In this document: positions 1-4,995 of the stretch, in pieces
Numbering within the stretch: the stretch's first letter is position 1
Layout of the letters: the number at the start of each line of letters is the position of its first letter
From: Gammaproteobacteria bacterium
GTDB taxonomy: Bacteria; Pseudomonadota; Gammaproteobacteria; UBA6429; Thiohalophilaceae
Assembly (NCBI GenBank): GCA_024639445.1
Contig: JAHEIJ010000168.1
Location: forward strand, 1-5,641
DNA: 5,641 bases
Reading direction: 5' to 3'
Program-made: the position numbers and the translations under genes
Notes under the pieces: generated by a model
Seen by the model: only the letters and a program-made list of their open reading frames with translations
Told to the model about the DNA's origin: nothing
The model's database searches: none

Positions 1-561
1 CAACTCATCTGCTTTTTCAGCCTGGGCTGAATCGAACCAGTCGTTTGCCAGGGGCACCGGTAAAATGGTTGACTTGGCCGCGAGCGCATCGACGATGCCG
101 GCAGGCACCGCATCAGGCATCTTGTTTAACAGGTTCGTCACCCCGGTTAGAAAAGTTCGCTGGTTATAGTCACTGTTAAATACCAGGCGATCGGCAGCGA
201 GTGCTGAGTAAAGATTGACGATTTTGGGTTCGAGACCTTGATGTGCCGCCTTGCTGATTGGATAGTCAAATTGATTCTCATGGAAATACACCAGCGAAGG
301 TATGGTGGCCAGCGTGGGAATCAGTCCTCTGAGGGTGGCGAGATCCACCATCGAGGTAGCGATCAGGCGATCATACTTCTGCTCCAACACTGAACGCTCC
401 CCTACCCCCCAGCTGAGACTGTTGCCACGAATGCGCCAGCGAAAATGTCTTGGCGGCAACGCCAAAACCGTCCAATCGTGCTCCGGCAAGGCCGCCACCA
501 GACCTTCGCGCCACTGGCGATGACTGACGGCATCATAAGCTGAGAGCAGTAGAATTCGCAT
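1..561 (-). CDS. DUF3524 / tRNA-queuosine alpha-mannosyltransferase-like glycosyltransferase, N-terminal part (cut by window edge)
   Basis: An open frame of 187 codons runs from an ATG at 559-561 off the left edge without a stop, so the C-terminal part is missing. The translation begins MRILLLSAYDAVSHRQWREG and carries the hallmarks of the DUF3524 N-terminal domain: LPPRHFRWRIRGN (35-47), ATSMVDLATLRGL (68-80), YFHENQFDYP (92-101), YSALAADRLVFNSDYN (118-133) and LLNKMPDAVP (144-153). This domain is found in the animal enzyme GTDC1/QTMAN, which puts mannose on queuosine at tRNA-Asp position 34. Bacterial members share the fold and motifs, but their acceptor is inferred, not seen here. A Shine-Dalgarno-like AGGAA lies 4 bases before the ATG (566-570). 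The protein has no signal peptide, so it is probably cytosolic. It diverges from slyD with 107 bases between the start codons. Family assignment is firm; the exact substrate is uncertain. Confidence 0.88.
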   Translation of the reverse strand, partial: MRILLLSAYDAVSHRQWREGLVAALPEHDWTVLALPPRHFRWRIRGNSLSWGVGERSVLEQKYDRLIATSMVDLATLRGLIPTLATIPSLVYFHENQFDYPISKAAHQGLEPKIVNLYSALAADRLVFNSDYNQRTFLTGVTNLLNKMPDAVPAGIVDALAAKSTILPVPLANDWFDSAQAEKADEL

Positions 562-656
562 TTTGTTCCTGGAAACTGGTATCCTTGCCGAAACAGGCAT
601 CTATTGAGGAGCCGAATTCGCCTGTCAATCACGGAGTTCGCGCTCATTTTCGAACC

Positions 657-661
657 AAGGA
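657..661 (+). promoter_or_regulatory. Ribosome binding site deciding the slyD start
   Basis: AAGGA lies 7 bases before the ATG at 669. The reading frame stays open upstream to an ATG at 585, but the extra 28 residues do not resemble SlyD and have no ribosome site, so 669 is the preferred start. Confidence 0.75.
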
Positions 662-668
662 TAACTTA

Positions 669-1151
669 ATGCAAATTTCTGACAAGATGGTGGTTACCAT
701 CGACTACACCCTGAAAGATGACAATGGCACAGTTCTCGACACTTCCACTGAAGGCAACTTTGCCTATCTGCATGGTGCCAATAATATTATTCCCGGACTG
801 GAAAATGCCTTGACTGGCAAATCTGCCGGTGATGAGGTTGATGTCTCCGTCAGTCCGGCTGAGGGCTATGGTGAACACAATGAAACCATGATACAGGCCG
901 TGCCCCGTGACATGTTTGATTCCGAGCAAGAGATCCAGGTAGGCATGCAGTTTCACGCTGAATCACCGGAAGGGGAAATGATCGTGGTGACCGTGACGGA
1001 TGTCGAAGGCAACGACGTTACGGTAGACGGCAATCACCCATTAGCCGGTGTAAACCTGAATTTTGGTGTAAAAATCGTCGATATTCGGGAAGCCAGCGAG
1101 GAAGAAATTGAGCATGGCCATGTTCATGGCCCGGGTGACCATCACCACTGA
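669..1151 (+). CDS. slyD: FKBP-type peptidyl-prolyl cis-trans isomerase, SlyD-like
   Basis: The 160-residue product (MQISDKMVVTIDYTL...) matches SlyD along its length. The FKBP core contains YLHGANNIIPGLENAL (33-48) and AEGYGEH (64-70). An inserted 'flap' chaperone domain follows (about 71-119). The FKBP strand DGNHPLAGVNLNF (120-132) then closes the fold, and the conserved EEEIEHGHVHG leads into a His-rich tail (H149, H151, H153, H158-H160). SlyD enzymes isomerise X-Pro bonds and act as folding chaperones in the cytosol; the tail binds Ni(II) and other metals and helps [NiFe]-hydrogenase maturation in E. coli. Here the tail is short and has no cysteines, unlike the long Cys/His tail of E. 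coli SlyD, so metal capacity is probably smaller. No hydrogenase genes are visible. A hairpin follows the stop. Confidence 0.95.
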   Translation: MQISDKMVVTIDYTLKDDNGTVLDTSTEGNFAYLHGANNIIPGLENALTGKSAGDEVDVSVSPAEGYGEHNETMIQAVPRDMFDSEQEIQVGMQFHAESPEGEMIVVTVTDVEGNDVTVDGNHPLAGVNLNFGVKIVDIREASEEEIEHGHVHGPGDHHH

Positions 1152-1162
1152 ACGCATCTGGA

Positions 1163-1183
1163 TGGGTGCCATTCCGGCACCCA
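1163..1183 (+). terminator. Hairpin after slyD, possible terminator
   Basis: TGGGTGCC (1163-1170) and GGCACCCA (1176-1183) form a perfect 8-bp GC-rich stem with a 5-base loop, starting 11 bases after the slyD stop. Only a short T stretch (1188-1190) follows, so intrinsic termination would be weak. It sits in the 101-base gap between two convergent genes, where a terminator is expected. Confidence 0.5.
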
Positions 1184-1252
1184 CCCGTTTCCAAGCCCCA
1201 TCATCCTAACTGCTACTGCTGCTGAGATTACCTGACCGCTGACCTGGTCCAG

Positions 1253-1546
1253 TCAGGACCGTTTATACAAGCGCCGCAATTCCTGTTTGGCTTGCTCCAG
1301 TATCTGACGTTGTTCTGAGTTCAGACTTTTACCCGCGCGATTGATATAAAAGTTCAGCATGGACATCGCTGATTGAAAAGGCCTTGCCTTGCGTTGTGTA
1401 CTGGTTTCGGCGGAACGTTTTAATGAGCGGGCAATTTGACGTGGATCCTTCCAGGTAAACACACCTTCTTCCAGGTCCAGCGCATGGCTCTCCCGCGTCA
1501 CCCGGGCTGACCATTTCTTGTTAGTCTGGTTGGATTTGTTCTTCAT
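1253..1546 (-). CDS. DUF3175 family small protein
   Basis: The 97-residue product begins MKNKSNQTNKKWSARVTRES. The block KKWSARVTRESHALDLEEGVFTW (10-32), followed by DPRQIARSLKRSAE (34-47) and PFQSAMSMLNFYINRAGKSL (56-75), is the recognisable DUF3175 signature; the function of this family is unknown to me. The protein is small, strongly basic, has no cysteines, no signal peptide and no membrane segment, which would suit a nucleic-acid-associated role, but that is only inference. The frame is open upstream to an ATG at 1615. I prefer 1546 because the added 23 residues do not look like the family and the conserved region begins just after the internal Met. No clear Shine-Dalgarno site precedes either start. 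It is convergent with slyD and divergent from the UDG-like gene at 1684. Confidence 0.82.
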   Translation of the reverse strand: MKNKSNQTNKKWSARVTRESHALDLEEGVFTWKDPRQIARSLKRSAETSTQRKARPFQSAMSMLNFYINRAGKSLNSEQRQILEQAKQELRRLYKRS

Positions 1547-1683
1547 GTGGGGAATTGGCTGTACATAAGTATGTTGCGCATAAATAATTGCACGTAGGGT
1601 CAACCTCACCTGCATACATTAAATTTGTACCACAAGTTGTAATATATTAAGTACAGATATTTACCACTGCAAGTCATGAATAG
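1547..1683. promoter_or_regulatory. AT-rich divergent intergenic region
   Basis: This 137-base gap must hold the promoters of the DUF3175 gene (leftwards) and the UDG-like gene (rightwards). It is visibly richer in A and T than the flanking genes. A short inverted repeat ACATA-AG-TATGT lies at 1563-1574. Several weak -35/-10-like hexamers occur on both strands (for example TTGTAC at 1625-1630), but none has good spacing to a good partner, so no promoter is named. Confidence 0.4.
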
Positions 1684-2304
1684 ATGAAAGCCTCACGCCA
1701 AACACTTGCCCGCCATCAGGCTTCCCTGCGACGTTGCCATCGCTGTCCCGCTATGCACGGTCCACCCGTCACCAGTGAGCCGGTTGTGTCTCCGGTGTTA
1801 TTGATCGGCCAGGCCCCTGGCAACCGGGAAATTGAAGTACATCGCCCTTTTGCCTGGACCGCCGGCAAGACCCTGTTTGGCTGGTTCGCCCGTATTGGTC
1901 TGGAAGAGGATGAATTCCGGCACAAGATTTATATGGCAGCCGTGTGCCGGTGTTTCCCCGGCAAAAATCCCAAAGGCGGTGATCGCGTTCCCAATCGGGA
2001 GGAAATCAGCAACTGCAGTGACTGGCTGGCAACGGAAGTGCAACTATTGAAACCACAATTAATTCTGCCGGTTGGTAAATTGGCAATTGCGCAGATTATG
2101 CCCGTTAAAAAACTGGATGCCATTATCGGCCAAAGCCATCGCCTCAGTTTCCATGAACACATTGCCGATATCATTCCTCTGCCCCACCCCTCCGGCGCGT
2201 CCACCTGGCACCGCACCGAACCCGGGAAGAGTTTACTCAACAAGGCACTGCGTTTGATAAAAAAGCATTCCGCCTGGCAGGCATTATTAACACTCGATCA
2301 CTGA
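1684..2304 (+). CDS. Uracil-DNA glycosylase superfamily protein, family 4-like with probable 4Fe-4S cysteines
   Basis: The 206-residue product has the superfamily layout. An N-terminal CHRC pair (C18, C21) is followed by the active-site block LIGQAPGNREIEVHRPFAWTAGKTLF (40-65), comparable to GEAPG..ED..G.PFVG.AG.LL of family 4. Next come MAAVCRCFPGKNP (84-96) and a cysteine at 111 in the NCSDWL segment, and finally PLPHPSGASTWHR (165-177), which holds the second active-site motif. C18, C21, C90 (or C88) and C111 match the spacing of the 4Fe-4S ligands of thermophile-type UDGs. Such enzymes cut uracil or other deaminated bases from DNA to start base-excision repair in the cytosol. Motif 1 has Gln43 where family 4 usually has Glu, and motif 2 is HPSG, so activity and specificity are uncertain. 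The start lacks a clear Shine-Dalgarno site. It converges on cmoM with 19 bases between stop codons. Confidence 0.87.
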   Translation: MKASRQTLARHQASLRRCHRCPAMHGPPVTSEPVVSPVLLIGQAPGNREIEVHRPFAWTAGKTLFGWFARIGLEEDEFRHKIYMAAVCRCFPGKNPKGGDRVPNREEISNCSDWLATEVQLLKPQLILPVGKLAIAQIMPVKKLDAIIGQSHRLSFHEHIADIIPLPHPSGASTWHRTEPGKSLLNKALRLIKKHSAWQALLTLDH

Positions 2305-2323
2305 CTTCTTACTTATTAGTAGC

Positions 2324-3100
2324 TTAATCCTGTAACTGTGACAGGACATGGATATAGCGTCCGAGATTGATAAATGCGGGCTGGCGACAATGGCGTCGTT
2401 CCATATCCAGAATATCTTCCAACGATCGTTGCTCAAGAATATCGTGGGGCAAATAATCATAAAGTATGCGTACTCCGGTCCGGGTGAGCACCGACAATCC
2501 CATCGACGCCAACCAGCCATACACGTCTTCCGGCATAAGTGGATTGGTGGGCGTCAGGCTATTAGGATCACCGCCAAATTGATCAGAAGCCACCTTGCGA
2601 AAATTGCCGCGTAATAAATTGCGAAACACCAGACTATTGCGGTTATAAAACAACAATGAAAAATAGCCATCCGGTTGCAGCAAGGTTAATAACTGTTGCA
2701 GTACCTGCTGCGGTTGAGAAACCCATTCCAGTACGGCATGAAACAAAATCAAATCGAACTTACCCTCCACATACTGTGGTAAAGATTGCAGCGGGGATTC
2801 AATAAAGCTGGCATTCGCCGCCGGGGCTTGCTCGCTAAACACTTGCCGGGCACGTTGGAGCATTTCAGCCGAATGGTCGCAAAGCACCACTTCATGACCC
2901 CGTTCGGCCAGATACAGCGCCATATAACCCAGGCCGCAACCGGCATCCAGAACACGCAAGCAGGTATTTTCAGGCAAGCAGGAAAGAAAGTTATCGAGAT
3001 CTTCTTTCAGTATAGCCAGACGTATCTGGCCCTTGGGACTACCGTAGATGTTATCGCTAAAACGATGAGCCAGATCGTCAAAGTTTCTGTCATTACTCAT
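2324..3100 (-). CDS. cmoM: tRNA 5-carboxymethoxyuridine methyltransferase
   Basis: The 258-residue product (MSNDRNFDDLAHRFSDNIYG...) aligns by eye from end to end with E. coli CmoM (formerly SmtA), whose N-terminus is similar (RNFDDIAEKFSRNIYG). It is a class I SAM-dependent methyltransferase: motif I VLDAGCGLGY (50-59), the acidic residue after strand 2 in VVLCDHSAEM (71-80, D75), and LILFHAVLEWV (117-127). The C-terminal part has RTGVRILYDYL (207-217) and LGRYIHV (246-252), both CmoM hallmarks. CmoM methylates the carboxyl of cmo5U to mcmo5U at wobble position 34 of certain tRNAs, acting after CmoA and CmoB, which are not in this window. The ATG at 3098-3100 is preceded only by a weak UAAG-like site that lies in a predicted hairpin. 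It is the last gene of a possible trpB2 - 79-residue ORF - cmoM transcript. Confidence 0.95.
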   Translation of the reverse strand: MSNDRNFDDLAHRFSDNIYGSPKGQIRLAILKEDLDNFLSCLPENTCLRVLDAGCGLGYMALYLAERGHEVVLCDHSAEMLQRARQVFSEQAPAANASFIESPLQSLPQYVEGKFDLILFHAVLEWVSQPQQVLQQLLTLLQPDGYFSLLFYNRNSLVFRNLLRGNFRKVASDQFGGDPNSLTPTNPLMPEDVYGWLASMGLSVLTRTGVRILYDYLPHDILEQRSLEDILDMERRHCRQPAFINLGRYIHVLSQLQD

Positions 3101-3102
3101 GC

Positions 3103-3138
3103 CGCTATCTTAACGCCCACCAGGAAGATCAGATAGCG
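3103..3138 (-). promoter_or_regulatory. Inverted repeat spanning the spacer before cmoM, possible ribosome-site hairpin
   Basis: CGCTATCT (plus strand 3103-3110) and AGATAGCG (3131-3138) are perfect 8-bp complementary arms separated by 20 bases. They fill the whole gap between the upstream stop codon (3139-3141) and the cmoM start (3100). In the leftward mRNA the second arm ends 2 bases before AUG and contains the only Shine-Dalgarno-like bases, so folding would hide the ribosome site. The hairpin is inferred from base pairing only. Confidence 0.4.
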
Positions 3139-3378
3139 TTATTCCAGCCACTCCACCACATAATAAATCCGCAACCCTTCAGAGGAACGAGACGGACCTA
3201 CCACCCTGGCTGCAAACTTTTTCTTATCCTCTGCGGCATGATCACGTGCAGCAGATTCAGATTCCATAATCTCAACTGAATTTTCCGGCACCCGACCTCG
3301 ACTGCGGCGTGGCACATATACCACCGCATACTGTTCCTCAATAACAGGGGCATCCGGGTCGAGATATATACCACGCAT
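3139..3378 (-). CDS. Hypothetical 79-residue protein between trpB2 and cmoM
   Basis: I do not recognise this family. The product begins MRGIYLDPDAPVIEEQYAVV and ends LRIYYVVEWLE. It has a strand-rich N-terminal part (YAVVYVPRR, 17-25), a charged, probably helical middle (ESESAARDHAAEDKKKFAARVV, about 39-60), and a C-terminal strand after GPSRSSEGLR (61-70). This could be a small alpha/beta fold. It has no cysteines, no signal peptide and no membrane segment, so it is probably cytosolic. The gene lies 63 bases after trpB2 and 38 bases before cmoM in the same direction, which supports co-transcription. No Shine-Dalgarno site precedes the ATG at 3376-3378, and no better in-frame start is seen. 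That a full-length frame fits neatly between two real genes supports it being coding, though it is the least certain gene here. Confidence 0.65.
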   Translation of the reverse strand: MRGIYLDPDAPVIEEQYAVVYVPRRSRGRVPENSVEIMESESAARDHAAEDKKKFAARVVGPSRSSEGLRIYYVVEWLE

Positions 3379-3441
3379 GGTCAGTTACTATTTAGTGAGT
3401 AAATTCTCGGTGCGGTAAAACGACCGCTCCGATTCAATACC

Positions 3442-4800
3442 TCAAGCCATCGCCACTTTGGGAAGATGGTGCAGGGCTTTATCGATCGCTTCAGCCGGAT
3501 ATTCATAGTCCACCAGTTCACCGCTGAAATATTTATCATATGAGGCCATATCAAAATGCCCATGCCCGGAGAGATTAAAGAACAGGGTTTTGGCTTCACC
3601 CGTTTCCTTACACTTAAGGGCTTCATCGATACAGGCACGAATCGCATGACTGGATTCCGGTGCTGGGATAATGCCTTCCGTCTGGGCAAACTGGACTCCC
3701 GCTTCAAAGGTTCCCAACTGGTGAACTGCCATCGCTTCAATCAAGCCTTCATTATAAAGCTGCGATACCAACGCCGAATCCCCGTGATAACGCAGTCCAC
3801 CGGCATGAATGCCCGGCGGCACGAAGTCATGCCCCAGGGTATACATTTTCATTAATGGCGTATGTCCAACCGCATCCCCGAAGTCATAGGCATAATGGCC
3901 ACGGGTTAAGGTCGGACAGGAGGCCGGTTCCACAGCTACCAGGCGAACTTCCTTGCCGGCTGCCTTGTCGGCAAAGAATGGAAACGCCGCGCCACCAAAA
4001 TTTGAACCCCCGCCACAGGAAGCGAAAACCATATCCGGATAATCACCAACGATCTCAAACTGTTTCTTCGCTTCCTGGCCGATCACGGTTTGATGCAACA
4101 GCACATGGTTCAACACCGAGCCAAGTGCGTAGTTGGTATCTTTGCGTGAGGCGGCCTCTTCCACCGCTTCAGAAATCGCAATACCCAGGGATCCGGGCGA
4201 ATCCGGATCCTCGGCGAGAATCTTACGACCCGATTCTGTTTGTTCCGACGGGCTGGCAAAGACTTCCGCGCCCCAGGTGTGCATCATGGAACGGCGGAAC
4301 GGCTTCTGCTCATAGCTCACCTTCACCATGTACACCCGCACCTCGATGCCAAACATTTTCCCAACCAGGGCCAGTGACGATCCCCATTGGCCGGCGCCGG
4401 TCTCAGTCGCCAGGCGTTTGATCCCGACCTGCTTGTTGTAATAGGCCTGTGCCACCGCCGTATTGGGTTTATGGGAACCGGCCGGGCTGACGCCTTCATG
4501 CTTGTAATATATTTTTGCCGGCGTACCGAGCGCAGCTTCCAGACGATGTGCCCGATACAGCGGTGAAGGTCGCCAGAGTTGATAGATTTCGCGGACTTCC
4601 TCCGGAATCTCGATCCAGCGTTCGGCGCTGACTTCCTGTTCAATCAGCCCGGGAGGAAAAATGGCCGCCAGGGCATCCGGCCCTATCGGATTGCCATCCG
4701 GACCCAGAGGCGGCGCCGGAGGGTTTGGCATGTCAGCCACAACGTTGTACCAATGGGTCGGGATTTCGGACTCATCGAGCAGGATTTTGGTCTGGGACAT
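3442..4800 (-). CDS. trpB2: TrpB2-type tryptophan synthase beta-like, PLP-dependent
   Basis: The 452-residue product (MSQTKILLDESEIPTHWYNV...) belongs to the TrpB2 (TrpB-like) class, longer at the N-terminus than the classical TrpB1. Key sites are the PLP lysine K111 in SPAGSHKPN (105-113), the catalytic-glutamate loop ETGAGQWG (133-140), the PLP phosphate loop CGGGSN (262-267) and the C-terminal SGHGHFD (411-417). Trp at 139 in place of the TrpB1 His is usual for TrpB2. The enzyme condenses indole with serine to give tryptophan. TrpB2 lacks normal partnership with TrpA, and it probably salvages indole or makes tryptophan independently; other serine-related activity is possible. No trpA is adjacent. 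The start at 4800 is chosen because AGGGGGAG lies 5 bases upstream; the frame is open to an ATG at 4887, but those residues are not family-like. It is divergent from arsR. Confidence 0.94.
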   Translation of the reverse strand: MSQTKILLDESEIPTHWYNVVADMPNPPAPPLGPDGNPIGPDALAAIFPPGLIEQEVSAERWIEIPEEVREIYQLWRPSPLYRAHRLEAALGTPAKIYYKHEGVSPAGSHKPNTAVAQAYYNKQVGIKRLATETGAGQWGSSLALVGKMFGIEVRVYMVKVSYEQKPFRRSMMHTWGAEVFASPSEQTESGRKILAEDPDSPGSLGIAISEAVEEAASRKDTNYALGSVLNHVLLHQTVIGQEAKKQFEIVGDYPDMVFASCGGGSNFGGAAFPFFADKAAGKEVRLVAVEPASCPTLTRGHYAYDFGDAVGHTPLMKMYTLGHDFVPPGIHAGGLRYHGDSALVSQLYNEGLIEAMAVHQLGTFEAGVQFAQTEGIIPAPESSHAIRACIDEALKCKETGEAKTLFFNLSGHGHFDMASYDKYFSGELVDYEYPAEAIDKALHHLPKVAMA

Positions 4801-4805
4801 CTTTA

Positions 4806-4813
4806 CTCCCCCT
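4806..4813 (-). promoter_or_regulatory. Strong ribosome binding site of trpB2
   Basis: AGGGGGAG on the minus strand ends 5 bases before the ATG at 4800. It is by far the strongest Shine-Dalgarno site in the window and fixes the trpB2 start against the longer open frame that reaches 4887. Confidence 0.8.
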
Positions 4814-4849
4814 TGAGGTATAACAGGAATAGTATTTTTGCGGTCAGTA

Positions 4850-4879
4850 ATCATACCGGTTGCAACCGGTATTGCCCAA
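4850..4879 (-). promoter_or_regulatory. Possible trpB2 promoter (TTGGGC / 18 bp / TATGAT)
   Basis: On the minus strand TTGGGC (4879-4874) and TATGAT (4855-4850) are separated by 18 bases. The -10 matches the sigma70 consensus at 5 of 6 positions, the -35 at only 3 of 6. Transcription would start near 4843, giving a leader of about 43 bases that contains the strong ribosome site. The perfect palindrome at 4853-4872 fills the spacer and runs into the -10. The weak -35 makes this tentative. Confidence 0.4.
4853..4872. promoter_or_regulatory. Perfect 20-bp palindrome upstream of trpB2, candidate operator
   Basis: ATACCGGTTGCAACCGGTAT equals its own reverse complement over all 20 bases, with no mismatch and no spacer. 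It lies 52 bases before the trpB2 ATG, between the proposed -35 and -10. No run of T follows on either strand, so it is not an intrinsic terminator. It differs in sequence from the arsR operator, so a different regulator is likely; I cannot name it. Confidence 0.6.
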
Positions 4880-4933
4880 CGATTCAAAGGGATATTCCCT
4901 GACTCTGATTGCTGGCAATACTTCTAGCCAGGC

Positions 4934-4962
4934 TTGACGCTCCGGTCCATTACGTCTATATT
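4934..4962 (+). promoter_or_regulatory. arsR promoter (TTGACG / 17 bp / TATATT)
   Basis: TTGACG (4934-4939) and TATATT (4957-4962) are separated by exactly 17 bases, a near-consensus sigma70 promoter (5 of 6 and 4 of 6 matches). The expected transcription start, about 7 bases after the -10, falls at 4969-4970, on the A of the proposed arsR ATG. The -10 lies inside the left arm of the operator-like inverted repeat. Confidence 0.75.
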
Positions 4963-4995
4963 TCGATATATGTCGAATTATCGAAATATAGACGT
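4952..4995. promoter_or_regulatory. 17-bp perfect inverted repeat, probable ArsR operator over the arsR start
   Basis: ACGTCTATATTTCGATA (4952-4968) and TATCGAAATATAGACGT (4979-4995) are exact reverse complements with a 10-base centre that contains the arsR ATG (4970-4972). A smaller nested repeat, TTCGA-N6-TCGAA, occupies 4962-4977. The repeat overlaps the -10 box and the expected transcription start, the usual place for an autorepressing ArsR-family site. Confidence 0.75.

Noticed and set aside
585..668. An upstream in-frame ATG that would lengthen SlyD by 28 residues
   Set aside because: The added residues are not SlyD-like, and a good ribosome site precedes the ATG at 669.
1231..1257. 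CTGACC direct repeats and a CCTGAC/GTCAGG inverted repeat at the end of the DUF3175 gene, as a terminator
   Set aside because: Competing short pairings, a long loop and no T run on the minus strand make a terminator call unsupported.
2305..2323. TACT-TATT-AGTA in the convergent gap between the UDG-like gene and cmoM as a shared terminator
   Set aside because: A 4-bp AT stem is too weak to call.
3412..3427. GCGGT - 6 bases - ACCGC hairpin after trpB2
   Set aside because: Only 5 bp of stem and no following T run; it does not argue against read-through to the next gene.
4189..4210. Inverted repeat GGATCCGG - 6 bases - CCGGATCC
   Set aside because: It lies inside trpB2 and encodes the family-conserved DPDSPGSL segment, so codon content explains it.
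3855..4421. A 188-codon open frame on the plus strand, opposite trpB2
   Set aside because: It lies wholly antisense to a gene with complete catalytic motifs, is rich in Pro, Arg and Ser as expected from a shadow frame, and has no recognisable domain.
4801..4887. A longer trpB2 start at 4887
   Set aside because: The AGGGGGAG site directly before 4800 fixes the start, and the extra segment crosses the palindrome and likely promoter.
4888..4900. AGGGA-TAT-TCCCT repeat between trpB2 and arsR
   Set aside because: Arms are only 5 bases, which is likely by chance in a region of this size.
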